Below the pieces are notes generated by a model. It worked only from the letters and a program-made list of their open reading frames with translations. It had not been told where the DNA came from and searched no databases. This document shows positions 14,801 through 26,100 of a DNA stretch of 64,000 nt, one piece after another; the first letter of the stretch is position 1; every line of letters starts with the position of its first letter. Location of the stretch: positions 46,698,491-46,762,490 of the forward strand of contig CM039182.1 in NCBI GenBank assembly GCA_008360975.2, given 5' to 3'. Origin of the DNA: Lichenostomus cassidix (Eukaryota > Chordata > Aves > Passeriformes > Meliphagidae). The position numbers were made by a program, and so were the translations under genes.

Positions 14801-15709
14801 GGTATAGGGAAAGCCTCACAAGGATTTATCAACACCTGCCCAACCCCAGTGGGGTTTACTTATTAACAAATAATCAAACGGAGAACTGGAATTACAGGAC
14901 GTGTGGCACACACCATCACCTTGCTCCTGGTCACGCTGGCAGTCACTGCTACTGCCTGCAAGTAGAGGGGTGGAAGGGTGAGAGGGGCCTTTGCTCAAGG
15001 CTCTGATTCCCTGGCATAGGAAATGTATTTTTCAATCTGTCAGGTCATCAGCTTGCATCTGTGACTCTTGTAGAAACAATACATTAGATGGTGCATTTTT
15101 CAAATAGATTAATACTACTGGAAAAACGTTGTCTCTCAAGACACGAGTCTTTCATGTGGATGCAGGAAACTGCCATGAGGGGTGTATCTCACCTCACTTG
15201 AGGAAGTAATCGTTGTTGGTGTGAGTGTGGGGCTAAGGGTTAGGCTGCCTTCCTGCTTCTACTGATCTATATTCCCTGCTACACGACTATAACTGCACAA
15301 AGCAACCATTTTCTACCTTAAACAATAAGTGCATGTGTGTGCCTCTCACAAGGATCACATCATTGGGTCATAATCTATCAAAGCCTCTTTCTTTAGATAA
15401 TTGAAGTAATGGATGTATACCAGGACGATACAGTAAACACACTACAAACAAGAGATGCTGTATTTTTCCCGTAGCAATTGTTCAATAGAAGCCTGTGTTC
15501 ATAACTTCTACAGCATTTTATAAGCATTTGCTGGTGAATATGGCTCTTTCTTATTGCTGCCGAGCACTTTTTAAAAAAAGCAAATGGCAAAACTTAAAAG
15601 GGGGCCAAGAGGTGGACATTTTACCTTGCTTCATTTGCATATCTGTAGAATAATCTTGTAGGCGGTAGCCAAAGATAATAGCCATGATGCAGCAACAATG
15701 GTAGTTAGG
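8815..15709. other. Upstream flank, no gene recognised
   Basis: No exon or RNA gene is recognisable. The stretch is mostly AT-rich and unique. It contains an A/C-rich tract at 9153-9184 (the complement of the G/T tracts seen elsewhere), a TATC/TA/GATA microsatellite at 12023-12080, and a less AT-rich stretch around 9190-9660 that looks like conserved non-coding DNA. A 121-codon plus-strand frame at 13803-14168 begins with GTG rather than ATG, overlaps a minus-strand frame and resembles nothing I know, so I do not call it a gene. Confidence 0.6.
12023..12080. repeat. TATC / TA / GATA compound microsatellite, hairpin-forming
   Basis: A run of TCTATCTA-type units (12023-12042) is followed by a (TA)n core around 12052-12066 and then GATA units (12067-12080). 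The TATC arm and the GATA arm are complementary, so the tract can fold into a long AT-rich hairpin or cruciform. Such tracts are usually length-polymorphic. Confidence 0.85.
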
Positions 15710-16127
15710 ACAGAACAATAGAATGGCCTGGGTTAGAAGACGCTTTTAAAGATCACTGCATTCTAAACTCCCTGCCATAAGTATGGACACTTTCAACTAC
15801 ACTGGGTTGCTCCATCCAATCTGGCTCTGAACACTTCCAGGGACGAGGCATCCACAACTTCTCCGGGCAGCCTGTTTCAATGCCTCATCACCCTCACAGT
15901 AAAGGATTTTTTCCTTATATCTAATCTAAACCTACTCTCTTTCACTTTGGAGTCATTGCCCCTTGTCCTGTCACTACATGCTCCAGTGAAAAGTCTATCT
16001 TCCTTGAAGGTTCCCTTCAGCTACCGGAAGGCTGCAATTAGGTTACCCTGAAGCCTTCTCTTCTCCAGGCTGAACAAACCCAATTCTCTCGGCCTTTCCT
16101 CACAGGAGAGGTGCTCCATCCCTCTAG
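15710..16127 (-). mobile_element. CR1 LINE, 3' end, truncated copy
   Basis: The plus strand reads as the reverse complement of the 3' end of avian CR1. It begins with the tail side (ACAGAACAATAGAATGG, a decayed CATAGAATCATAGAATGG). Next come the segments for TCCAGGGACGAGGCATCCACA, TTTTTTCCTTATATCTAATC and CCCCTTGTCCTGTCACTACATG. It ends near CACAGGAGAGGTGCTCCATCC. Only the end of ORF2 and the 3' UTR remain, which is the usual 5'-truncated state. Scattered substitutions mean it is not a young insertion. A short CCCTCCTCTGAA match near 16175 may be a further detached piece. Confidence 0.92.
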
Positions 16128-18780
16128 TTGGTTACTGTGCTGCTTGTAAATTTGCAAGGGTTGTTTCATGACAGCCCTCCTCTGAATACAGAAAAGCACC
16201 ACAAAGGTTTGACTTGAAACCTTTATTGAGATGAGTGACTGTACTGACTTGGTGTGTCCCCAAAGGACAGGGTTGATGGACAAGACAGATGTAACAACTA
16301 ATGCCTCATATTACTGTTAGCATTTGTATTACTGCTGTTTCTTGTGCTAGAGAACAAAGCAAAATGGCAACATTTGGCAGCACAAAAAGATCATCCAATG
16401 TAAGGGGCAACATGTCCAAGAGGCAACACAGTACAAGGACAAGAGACATTTCTGGTCAACAAGACAAGCAGGGGTCAAGACGTGGTCAAGATGCGGGCAG
16501 GCATTATTATAAATCTGAAATTTAAGGATGGGTTTGAAGGAGGATGCTGTGCTTATTATTCACTGTTGAGCACCCTCAGCCTCCTATCTTGCAAGATTTC
16601 AACTGTTGACAGGAGTGGAAATTTAGGACTTGACCCTGTTGGTATAACAAAACTGGTTGTTTCATCAAGACATTGCTTGGTACACAGAGATGTGTTACAC
16701 TTGCACAGCAGCTCCAAAGGACGCTGCACACTTTGGACTGACTGAGCAAGCATGATTCAGTCTGGAGATGCACCACGTGCCCTACAAACCAAGGAGGGAT
16801 TGGAGTTGCCATGCAGGAGCAACTCAGCAGGCTACAAGTACAGTAATTCCACCACATCCCATGCTGGAGTTAATGCTGTGTGCAAATTCACCTTGTGAGT
16901 CACGTCTGCTTGCATTAAAAGAAATTCAAAAACAAAATAGTCTTCCTATGTCTCACTGGCAAGAAGAGACTGAAACTGGCTAGGCTGGTTGGGAACCAAC
17001 CTGGAGGCAAACCTAGTTAGCAGATTTTTTTAAATACAGTGACTGGGTTTTGTTTCTGTATATGAGGACAAGAGGGACAGATATGGAGGTTGAGTTATGG
17101 CAGGCAGCATCCTGCATTTAAGTTTGCAAAGCTTTTTATTAATTTCACAAAAAAGCAGCTACAAAATTGTGTCTTCCCTCTTTGAATCAAATAAATAGAA
17201 TCTACAGAATCCTGAAATTTACTTGTTGAGTTCAGTTTTTTAAAGTTCAATGACATATTTAGTGAAGCCTTTTGCTTTTGAAGGAAGAACAGCAGATCAC
17301 TACAGGAATGGAAGAAGTTTGGATTTATCATACTATACACAGAACACATTATTTTTCAAACCTCAGGGACCTATTTGCATTTGGTTTATTTCTCCAAATG
17401 AACACAATTTTGCAGAATCTTCTGAAGCCTGTGAATTGCTGTATGAAAAGAGACACCCCCCACACTGCTATTCACAACCCAGAAAAATGGGACATTAACC
17501 TCACATAAAACCCACTGGCTTGCATCTTGCTTCCTCATTAAGCCTGTGCCAGTTTTGCAGTAGATTTCAAAGGTGCAAGTTCACTTTTGTTTTTCAAACA
17601 ATCAATCCACAAAGTAATGTTTTACTTTAAAGGGAATTTCCCAAAATCATGATTCTCAACTTGAAGATATCCCCATCAGTTGTATACTATTTTCTCAACA
17701 TTACATATCTGAAAACCAAGATAAATGTTTTTAAGCAATTTGAAGCCCTCACTGCAAGAAAGAAAACAAGTATTATTCGCATTTTTTGTTTTCCCACAAT
17801 GTATTTTTATGGGAGCACTGCGGGGACCATATTTTGCATTCAGTGAACAACTTTTGTGGTGTAAAACATTTCTTTTTGGTATTCAAATAACCACAAAAGC
17901 AATGTAGCTATCATGGATATTACCACCTAAACCAACCAGAATGAAAAAAAAAGGTTATTTCTTACCTCATCCATTGTGAAAGACACGGATTTACGAGATA
18001 ACATTTGGCAGTCCTGTGACCAAGTATAATAAAAATCTCTTTCCCTTGGGCACCCAAGAACCACACTATTTTGTAACACTTCCAGTTCTTAAACAGTCCT
18101 GAACCACATTGTGCAGGGCTGCATACCTTTCTGAAAAGGTTATGCATTTTCCTTGTTGTCAAAAACAAGGAATTTGTTTATCAAATGCACCAAAAAGTAA
18201 AAAAAGTTGGACATCAGACAGGAAAAAATTGGATGGAACTCTGTGAGAAACAAAAGCAAACTTAGTGTCTTCATTGTTGTTCTGCCTGCCTGGCTATGAC
18301 TACCTACAGCAATACTGCATTATTGAAAATTTTCTTTTTCCTGCTAAAATGAAAATTGCTGTATTCATCCTTCTAGAACCAGGGCATGCTGTTAAGATGT
18401 ACTCTTAATAATAGCAGCAATAAATTATGTAATAAACAACAAATAAATGTATTTTTACCTTTTTGCCATGTATCTTTCCCTGTTAGAGAAATGCACTGTA
18501 CTTCATGTGAAAGAAGAGGCCAGGAAAGGACCATACTTGAAAATTCCTAACACAAAAGAAAGTATGTTAAGTTTCAAATCTCACATCATAAATACAGGTT
18601 TCCAGTATTCCAGTTTGGGTATAAAATATCCCAGAGTTTAAAAGGCTCTTGGAGCCTTGGGACAGATACCTGTCCAAAACATAAAATGGGAATACGTTGA
18701 GAGCTCTACTGGAATAGGAAAGGCAAAAGGCATTTTTCTGCCTCTCTTGGAGTCCCTCTTTTCCCATGTCAGTTCTGTAC
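16128..18780. other. Upstream flank between CR1 and the CpG island
   Basis: No exon, RNA gene or further clear repeat is recognisable. The DNA is AT-rich with short overlapping open frames on both strands. A small perfect inverted repeat (AAGGCTC, three-base loop, GAGCCTT) lies at 18642-18658, just before the base composition turns GC-rich. Distal promoter elements of the downstream gene could lie here but none can be named from sequence alone. Confidence 0.55.
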
Positions 18781-19230
18781 TGCGGTGGAGGTTGTGCCGG
18801 CTGGCAGCATCATTTCCGACGAGCCAGCTCGGGGTCTCAGGGACACGCTGGACCAGCCTAGGCGGGAGGGCTCGGCACTGGCATTCCCAGGGCATACAAG
18901 CATCCCTTCGGCCCTCCAGCAGGATTTTACCTTGTGCTTGCCAACAGCTGTATTCAATTTTTTTTTAAAATTTTTTTTTTAATGAGTCTTCATTCATTAC
19001 AGGGCACTCGGGCACCCACTCATGCCTTTGCAGGGAGCAGAGCCGAGCGCCGCAGTGCCGCAGCCCGAGGCTCCCCGGGGGCGAGGGCGGCTGCAAGGCC
19101 TCTCTCCCGCTGCCCATCTCCCGCCGGCCTCTCCCTGCAGCACCGGCGTGGGCGGCAGGCTGCAGGCAGCGCAGGGGCCCCGGCCCGCCCCGGGCCCCGC
19201 CAGGCCGGACGGCGCAGCGCCGCGGCGAGC

Positions 19231-19533
19231 ATGGCCCCGGCGCAGAGCGGGGCGGAGCGACCGCCTCGCCCCTCGCGTCAAGCGCGGCGGACATCTTTGT
19301 TCCGGGCAGAGCGAGCCCGCCCGCCGCGCGGCCTTCGCGCTCCCGCAGCGTGCGCCCGGCTCCAAAATGGCCTCCGAGCGGTCCTTCTGTGCTCCGGCGC
19401 GGAGCGGGAGGAAATAAGAGCGAGAGCGACCCCGGGCTGGGAGGGGCGGGGAAGAGACGTGGGGACAGCGCCGGGCGGAGGGGCCGAGCCGGAAGCCGCT
19501 GCGTGCTCGGAGAGGCGGGCGGGGAGCGTGTGA
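19231..19533 (+). other. Possible upstream open reading frame in the 5' leader
   Basis: An ATG at 19231 (context GAGCATGG) opens a frame of 100 codons ending at TGA 19531-19533. It is rich in Ala, Arg, Pro and Gly, as expected for any frame through GC-rich island DNA, and I recognise no domain. A second, overlapping frame starts at ATG 19367 (AAAATGG, good context) and has 16 codons. If transcription starts upstream of these ATGs they would act as upstream ORFs and damp translation of the main ORF. If it starts downstream they are irrelevant. They are not proposed as protein genes. Confidence 0.25.
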
Positions 19534-19851
19534 GGAGCTGGGCGGAGGCGGCGAGAGAGAAGGAGGAGGAGCAGGCGGAGGCGGCGGCGGGATCGGAGCC
19601 GCTAAGTCCGTCCGGCCGCGGGAGCGGGCGCGCGTAGGCGCCGTGTGCGGAAGGGCCGCGGCCCCTCGGCGGAATCGGCGTAGGGGGCGTTGGAGAATCG
19701 CCGCCGGGTTGGCTGGCGGGAGGCGCTCGGGGAGGAGGGGGCGGCCCGCTCAGTGCCGCCGCGGCTGAGGGAGGCAGGGCGGGAGGACGAGCAGCCAGCC
19801 GGAGCCCAGCGTCAGCAGCGGCAGCCGCACCGCCGCCGGCCAGCGCCATGG
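19500..19851 (+). other. Candidate SEPTIN7 exon 1 (5' UTR plus start codon)
   Basis: The left end is arbitrary because the start site is unknown. The right end is set by a strong donor, GTGAGT, at 19852-19857. The last coding bases are ATG-G at 19848-19851, in a near-ideal Kozak setting (GCCATGG). In mammalian septin-7, as I recall it, exon 1 also ends in ATG plus one G, and the next exon supplies the rest of the MVAQ/MAQ N-terminus, so position and phase fit. The problem is that direct joining to the exon at 38063 is out of frame and stops after six codons. Either a small exon lies between, another first exon is used, or there is an indel. Upstream in the ATG frame I find no match to the longer mammalian N-terminus (MSVSARSAAAEERS). 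Confidence 0.5.
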
Positions 19852-20440
19852 GTGAGTCTCCAGCCCGGGGCCGAGGCGCGGCGGGGGGGCCGTGACACCG
19901 CGAGCCTGCGGCCGTGGGGTCTCCGCGATGGGTGGGCTGCGAGGCGGCGCGGGGGGGGATACGGTGGGTACCGCCGAGGCTCCCGTGCCGAGGCTCCCAT
20001 CCCGGCGGCCCCGCCGCGGGGCCCCCCGTCCCTCTGGCCGCCCCCCGCCTTCCTCCACCTCCTCAGATGCGGCTCCAGCCCCCCTCGCCGCCGCCTCTCC
20101 CCCCCACCCCCCCGCAGTCACTTCCTGCCTCGCCGAAATTGTATAATGCGTGCGCGGGGCTTGGGGAGCCGGGCGGCCAGAATGCCGGAGATATTTCTTC
20201 TCCCTCGCTTTTCTCCCCTTCCCCCTCCATCCCGGTCCCTCCTCCCCTTTTTCTCCTTTTGCGCCCAAATTTGGGAGGGAGGAATTTGCTGCTGCAGGAA
20301 TTAAAGCAGCCTTTCAAATATGCGGGAGAGGAGCGGGTGGGACTGGAGCGGCGGGAGGAGGGGAAGGAAGGAAGGGGGCGCCCGAGCGCGGGTGGGAGCG
20401 TGTGTGGCAGCGGGAACCCGCCAGCCGCTGCCCGCCGCGC

Positions 20441-20515
20441 TCCCTGCCTTCTCCTGCCTTTTTTTTTCCCTCCCTTTTTTTTTTTTTTCTTTTAATTTTT
20501 TTTCTTCCTCTCCAG
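20441..20515 (+). promoter_or_regulatory. Long polypyrimidine tract ending in a CAG acceptor
   Basis: About 70 bases of almost pure C/T, with an internal TTTTAAT that could serve as a branch site, end in CTCTCCAG at 20508-20515. This is as good a 3' splice site as any in the window, better than the accepted one at 38062. It lies about 660 bases inside the presumed intron 1. It may be a used acceptor for a small exon, a decoy, or just a T-rich tract at the island edge. Confidence 0.35.
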
Positions 20516-23122
20516 GGCATTTTTGGAGAGCTGTATCTTACTTGGGTTAGGCCCCTGGCAGCCCGAGGGGGCCTCGGCCGGTAGTATCTAAAAAAGAGAA
20601 AGTAGAAATTACAATTTACGAGCAGCTGCCCCGGGAGTCTGTATGAAACGCCTGTTTGAGCAGTTTCTGTTTGATCCGCTCGGTTAGCGAACCAGTCTTG
20701 AAGAATAAACTGGAGGGGTGCTTGGTGTTTCAGGAGGGTGGCTGGGAAAAGGGGCGATTATGCACAAAGATTTTTTTTTTTTAATGGGCGACTTAAGGAA
20801 AAGCAGCTAAACTTATTTTAGTGTGAAGTTGTTGTCTTCACGCTGAACCAGTTATGTGCAAATGTAATTCCAAGAGAGACAGCATTCAGGAATCTTCTGC
20901 GTGCAGTTTGTGTGCCGCCTCCTGCAGATGAAATATCGCTGAACAGAAGAGTGTCAGAACTAAATGCTTTTTCCTGGCCATTGGAATCTCCCTCTGACTG
21001 ACAGTGGCTTCAGGTTATGTTCAGTGAAAGAAATGCTTCCGTACCCATGGTCTGTATTAATATCATGACCAAAAAAATGTCAGTTTATGTAAAAATATGC
21101 AGGTTTAGCTCTCATGGAAGTTAGATGGGCCACTGCTATATATCTGGGCTTAAAAGGTAGACTGTACCTTCTTATGGAAGTGGGGTTTGTTTTGTAGTAA
21201 TAGCTTTTCAGTGCTAAATGATAATTTATGACTAGAACTTTCACTGAGACATCAAAATAATATTATTTCTTCTTTATAATTCTACATATATTTTAAAGTT
21301 TTTGCCTGCTGAAATGTTAGGAAATAAGGGAAGATGCAGTTTTGTGTAGTGTTTAACATCTTTCCCTTGAGATCTGCTTAGTTTCTGGGAATTCTAGCAT
21401 GTTTGGCTCTTGATTTTTGAACATAAGAACAGTAATTCAGTCTGACTTTGGATGACTGCATTTTTTCTCTTAAGATGACTCATGAATAACAAAAACCAAT
21501 AAACAGAATTTTTTTATCTTAGGGAGAGTGGCTTTCAAGAAGCCATTGCTTTAAAGGTCAATTACTACCTTGTCTGTGTTGAAACCTGAATTGGAATGCA
21601 AGAGCGTCACCCGTTCCGTGTTTGCTACTATGGAAGAAAGGGTTGTTACTTAAGTCATCTTGAAACTGAAGCAGATATGTAACGAGAACAGTGCATATCA
21701 GCCATGCACTGATAGTAACTCACAGCATTTCCTTCTGTTTACCCATAAGGACAAGTAACTGATCTCAGTTAAAACAGTGCTTCAGATATATACTCAGTGC
21801 ATGTGTGTTTCTGTGTATCACAAAGTCAGTGAAGGAAAATTTGCCTCAGAGAAGGTGTAGGAGAGAGGTTTCTCTTCAGAACTGTAGTATGACACACATT
21901 CTTAGCTTCAGTTTATTGCCAGACTATTCACTTAACCTGTCTAGACCAGAGATGTGTATGTATGAGCGACTGTTCTGTTTTCTGTAACTTGGTGCTCCAG
22001 CTCCTGAAATGAGCTAGTTAATTGCAAATGTGTGCTCTGTAATTAGAATGGCATTTAGTCACCATTTAAGTAGTTTAGTTAAGGCTCGTTTGAATTAGTA
22101 ATTCAAATTTGGGGTAGTGTTAAACTGTGGGCGGTCACAAACTATTCCCTAGGAGGGTTTGAATGTCTTGAGCTGATGTTGGTAGAATAGATGTCTTGCA
22201 GAGGTGGGGATGGTAGCACAAGTGAGGTGAAGGCATTTCTGAACTGCAAGGGCTAGGAACTCAGTTCACAGAAACCACAGATTTCCTGTTCACCTTGCCA
22301 GAGTGAGTTTCATGTATGTCAGGGATGAGGCAAATTTTTTTCCAGCCCTGATTTAATGGTTGCATATTGATGGCTCTGTAATATCATCAGGTAGCTCTTT
22401 TCTGTGCTGTGGGGATTTTTAATAGGAAATAATCAAGTCAGTATTCACTTACATAACTTCAGTTTAATGCAGCAGCCCTGTAAAACCAGATATTGGCTTC
22501 ATTGCCTGGACGTGGCTGGGAAACTCCTGTATGCCATGACATCCTTACTTTACATTAAAAATGAAAAAATAGCCAGTAGGTTCATAAGCACTTCAGAAGC
22601 CAATATGTATCCACTTTCCTTTTGACAGAGTTTGATTTAGAGCAATGTAAAACACACGCCTGACTAAAACTTGTTCTGATGTACATCCTGGACTTCCTTC
22701 CCCCAAAAGCCATTTAATCTTCTGCTTTTTGTGCATCAGTGCTATTCCACACTTCAGATGTGTCTTACAGGAACCTGCTGGTCGCATAGGCTGCCGGGGC
22801 TGCTGCACAGAGTCACTGCCCGGCAGCCCTTCTTAAAGTCACTCATGGGGAGCAGAATAGTTCTGTATCTTATTTTCAAATGGCTTTTTGTGTGGCTCTT
22901 TTCATGCCACATTTCTGTCATTTAACACAGTTATGGTTCAGTATGCATTCAAAAATAATTTTGGAAGCAGTATTGCTGAACAATGTCATGCTGGGTGTTA
23001 CATTCAGAAACACTTAGGTAACTAAATAGAACTGAATTATTTCTTGGTGGCACCGAAGATTCAGAATATTTTTTGGTCAGCATTGAAAATTATACCTCTA
23101 GATACAGATTTTCATAATTGCC

Positions 23123-23174
23123 TTTTTTTTGGTTTGGTTTTTTTTGCTTATTACTTACAACTATTAATAGTTGT
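23123..23174. repeat. G/T tract followed by a perfect 18-bp palindrome
   Basis: A TTTTTTTTGGTTTGG-type tract (23123-23146) is followed by a perfect palindrome at 23157-23174, ACAACTATTAATAGTTGT, which has no central spacer. The T-rich tract is one of several of the same type in this intron. Confidence 0.85.
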
Positions 23175-26100
23175 GTGCTTATTTTTTAATCTGAATACCT
23201 AAGGTGTTGACTTAGAGCCAGGGGAAGGATTGATTAAACATTAGGTAGGTTTCTGCCTCCCATGACACATTGTAGCTCTAGGGGCATCAATGTTAAGATA
23301 CAGCACATAGTTTTGACCTGATACTTTTAAAATAAAGCTTTTTGAATGGAAAGATTACATCATACTCACAAAAGACAAGAGACCTCAAGAAAAAATAAAT
23401 TATTTTAGACTGCTCTTTTGTTTCACCAGAAAAAAGATCAAAGGATGACTGTGGTCTTCGAAGTGTGCTCTTAAAGCAGCGAATAGCCCATATGAGGCTT
23501 TTTTTTCAGTGCCATGGGGTAAAGTATGACAGGAGAATGACCAGAAAAATAGAAATACAAAGTAGGTATATGAAGCATGCTCTTTGACGTTGTTGGTGAG
23601 TGTTGAGCTATGAAGTAGTAGTTTATCAAATTCCAATCAAAATGGTCTTATTATATGTAGAAATCAGTCTATCATACAGTGGTGTTATTACAAAGAGACC
23701 TTTCAGAAAGGGAGCTAAAGTCCTTGATGGCAGAATTTCTGGAGTGATATTTGTCTGAGAAAGCATTGTAGGTCATTGGAGTTGATGCTGAGAAAAATGT
23801 AAGATGGCATGAAGGTTGATACTGCTGCCAGTGGTTGTCACTGTATTATGGTCATATAGATTTTTAGAAGAATAATACATTAAATATTACCTATTTTTAT
23901 GTCTTGTATGTTTAAAAGACCGTTCAGGTAATGATTTATTCTGAAGTTTAAATAAAGTGAAACTTGACCTAGCGAGGAGGTCAAAATTGCCAAGAATGCT
24001 TAAGTTAACATTAACATGAAGCTTAAATCAAACCTTTTCCAATGTTGGCCAGTTGCAATGTTTTAATTTCACTTATGTATAAGTTTGTCACAGTATGCAG
24101 GTAGTTCTAGTGTGCCCAGCAGTGTCCTCTGCTTTCCTTTTTGTTCTTTCTAAAGAACATTATCATGCAATTTAATAGCTTACACTGATATAACTGAACT
24201 GCAGTTGAAAAATTCTGTCTGGATTGTGTATGTTTTCTACACAGAGTGTAGAAGAACTTCCAGCGATCATATAGTGATGTGATTAGATGAGCTTGCTGAT
24301 GTAATGGAAAGATCTTATGGTAGAGTGGTTTTCAGCTGGGTATGTGAGCTAATCTCAGTCGTTCAATGTGCAGTTATCAGAACTGATAGGAGGGCAGCCT
24401 GAGCTCACCCCTGGTGGTGCAGTTGCTGGGTGAATCTGTTGGCCAGTGGCTTTAAACGAGGCAATTCTGCTGCTCTTCCCACCCTCCTGCCTCTTCAGCC
24501 CAATAGTGAAAAAGTTCACGGAGCTCAGCTCACAGGGTCTGCCTGTTTTTTCTTCCTCAAGTTTATTTTTCTCTTAATTGAGCTCGCTGAACCTTTCATG
24601 CAAAGTGATCACAGAAGTGTTGGCATGGAAGAAGAAATGCAAGTGGGCTAGAAAGAAGAGATGGAACTTTGGCTGACCATTTGGGCAGTAGACAGATACA
24701 TGCAGCCTAAGTTTAGCGTGTGCTTTAGACTGGTGTAACGTGGCTCTGCTGCAGAGAGATGAGAGCTTCATTTTCTGTTCCCACCCAAACATTGGATCTT
24801 AACGTAGGCTGGCAGCTGCTGTGTTAGTGTGCCCAAGGCAGCAGAGATACGTGGTAGTTGATCTAGTTGTACAAGTTGTTTATTTCCACTCTGCCGGTGG
24901 TTGAGATAGGGAAGGAGGAAGACTGTATCCTGTTGGAGGAATTAGTGCTAGTGGTTGAGAATGTAGTACTCACCCCTTGGTGAGAGCTGGTGACTTATCT
25001 GAGGATAAACACAAGTGGGCAAAGTTTAATGGCTTTTGTTTCAGCTCCTGTCACTTACTTCTCGATCATTGAATGGGTGAGGTGACTGGCTTTTTATTAC
25101 TGGCTGTTGAATCACTGCCTATGACATTTATGGTAATATTGCATTAGCATTAGGACTTTTCTAGAGTGATTTGCAAAACTGAAGCCCTGGTTAATGATGG
25201 CTGCAGAAATCTCACAGTGCACAGGGTCTCGTAGTCCTGACCAGATCTTGACTGTGATGGTATCTTGAGATAAGAAATGGAGTTCTCTGGAAGCTTTCTG
25301 ACAGCAGAGGCTCTGAATGTGTGATGTTACCAATATGCACTGTAGTAAAATTCCAGATGCTAGCTTAAATGTAATTTAATGCTTTTACATTTGGGACACT
25401 GAAAATTGCCAAAGTAGAATGATGCCAAGAAACCCATCTTCTTGTTTCTACCCATCCCTCACTTCTGAAAACAAGCAGGTCCTAATTGTAGTTAGTAAAG
25501 GTATACTAACAAACCAAGAGGTTGAAGATTATCTTCATTTCTTCCTGGCAGGCTTTGCCAGATGGTGCAAAATCATGGTCTGAGTAATCCCTTGATGATG
25601 GGTAAAGGGAAGGCATCCTGTTGCCTTCTGTGTTCTTTATTTTTGTTGCACCAAGTTGTGGGAGAACTTGGGGGAGAATAGACTGCAAACTGCTGCAGTA
25701 TGGTACTGAAGTTCACAGTCACCTCCTGCTGTTCAGCTGTGCCAAATATTGACCTTCAGTGCTCTTATTTGCTATTCTGTGGGCATCTGCACACCATTAC
25801 GTTTTCAGAGCGGTGGAAAGAACCTGCAGTTTCTATGCGAGAGACTGAAGCAATGAGGAACAAGACTTTAAAGAGACTGGGGTCAAAACCTGTAGTATGT
25901 GTTGGTTCTACAGTTGAGGATTTTGAATAAAAGCAATCTCCTTTTCAATCAGTTAAAGGAAAAATGTGTGAATGTTACAAGTTCAAAACAATGCCAAAGA
26001 CTAGACTGGAAAGGAGGAGAAGGTAGGGGTAATGAGCCCTCATCCTATAAAAATGTGGCAGGGAAAGCTGGGAATTTCAGCAGGGAGTTTTTCCTTACCA

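Larger units (their letters stand above)
18781..20600. promoter_or_regulatory. CpG island with the SEPTIN7 promoter
   Basis: Base composition changes abruptly from AT-rich to GC-rich with dense CpG at about 18.78 kb and reverts at about 20.6 kb; the densest part is about 19.01-20.46 kb. Classic GC boxes (Sp1-type) lie at 19249-19257 (GGGGCGGAG), 19443-19451 (GGGGCGGGG) and around 19514-19526. An ETS-type site CCGGAAGC is at 19489-19496, and a YY1-like CAAAATGGCC at 19363-19372. No TATA box sits at a fitting distance. This is the usual design of a broadly expressed housekeeping promoter. The start site cannot be placed exactly. The island is wide enough to fire in both directions, but no minus-strand gene is recognisable. 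C-runs around 20078-20116 could form a quadruplex on the minus strand. Confidence 0.85.

Noticed and set aside
1..18780. Search for HERPUD2 exons expected upstream of septin-7
   Set aside because: No frame on either strand resembles the HERPUD2 ubiquitin-like region; the gene probably lies outside the window.
18965..19849. 294-codon minus-strand open frame through the CpG island
   Set aside because: GC-rich DNA has few stops on any strand. The frame is low-complexity Ala/Pro/Gly/Arg, its start overlaps the septin ATG, and several other frames are equally open there.
20140..20152. TATAATGCG, TATA-like, inside the island
   Set aside because: It lies downstream of the presumed start codon and has no initiator or exon evidence after it.
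19690..20304. 204-codon plus-strand frame that would join exon 38063 in phase 0 at the 19851 donor
   Set aside because: It has no ATG: it opens with TTG right after an in-frame TAG at 19681. The phase match is tempting but would need non-ATG initiation.
20516..20580. 65-base version of the island microexon ending at GGCCG-GTAGTA
   Set aside because: Its length also restores phase, but read from ATG-G it hits TAG after eleven codons.
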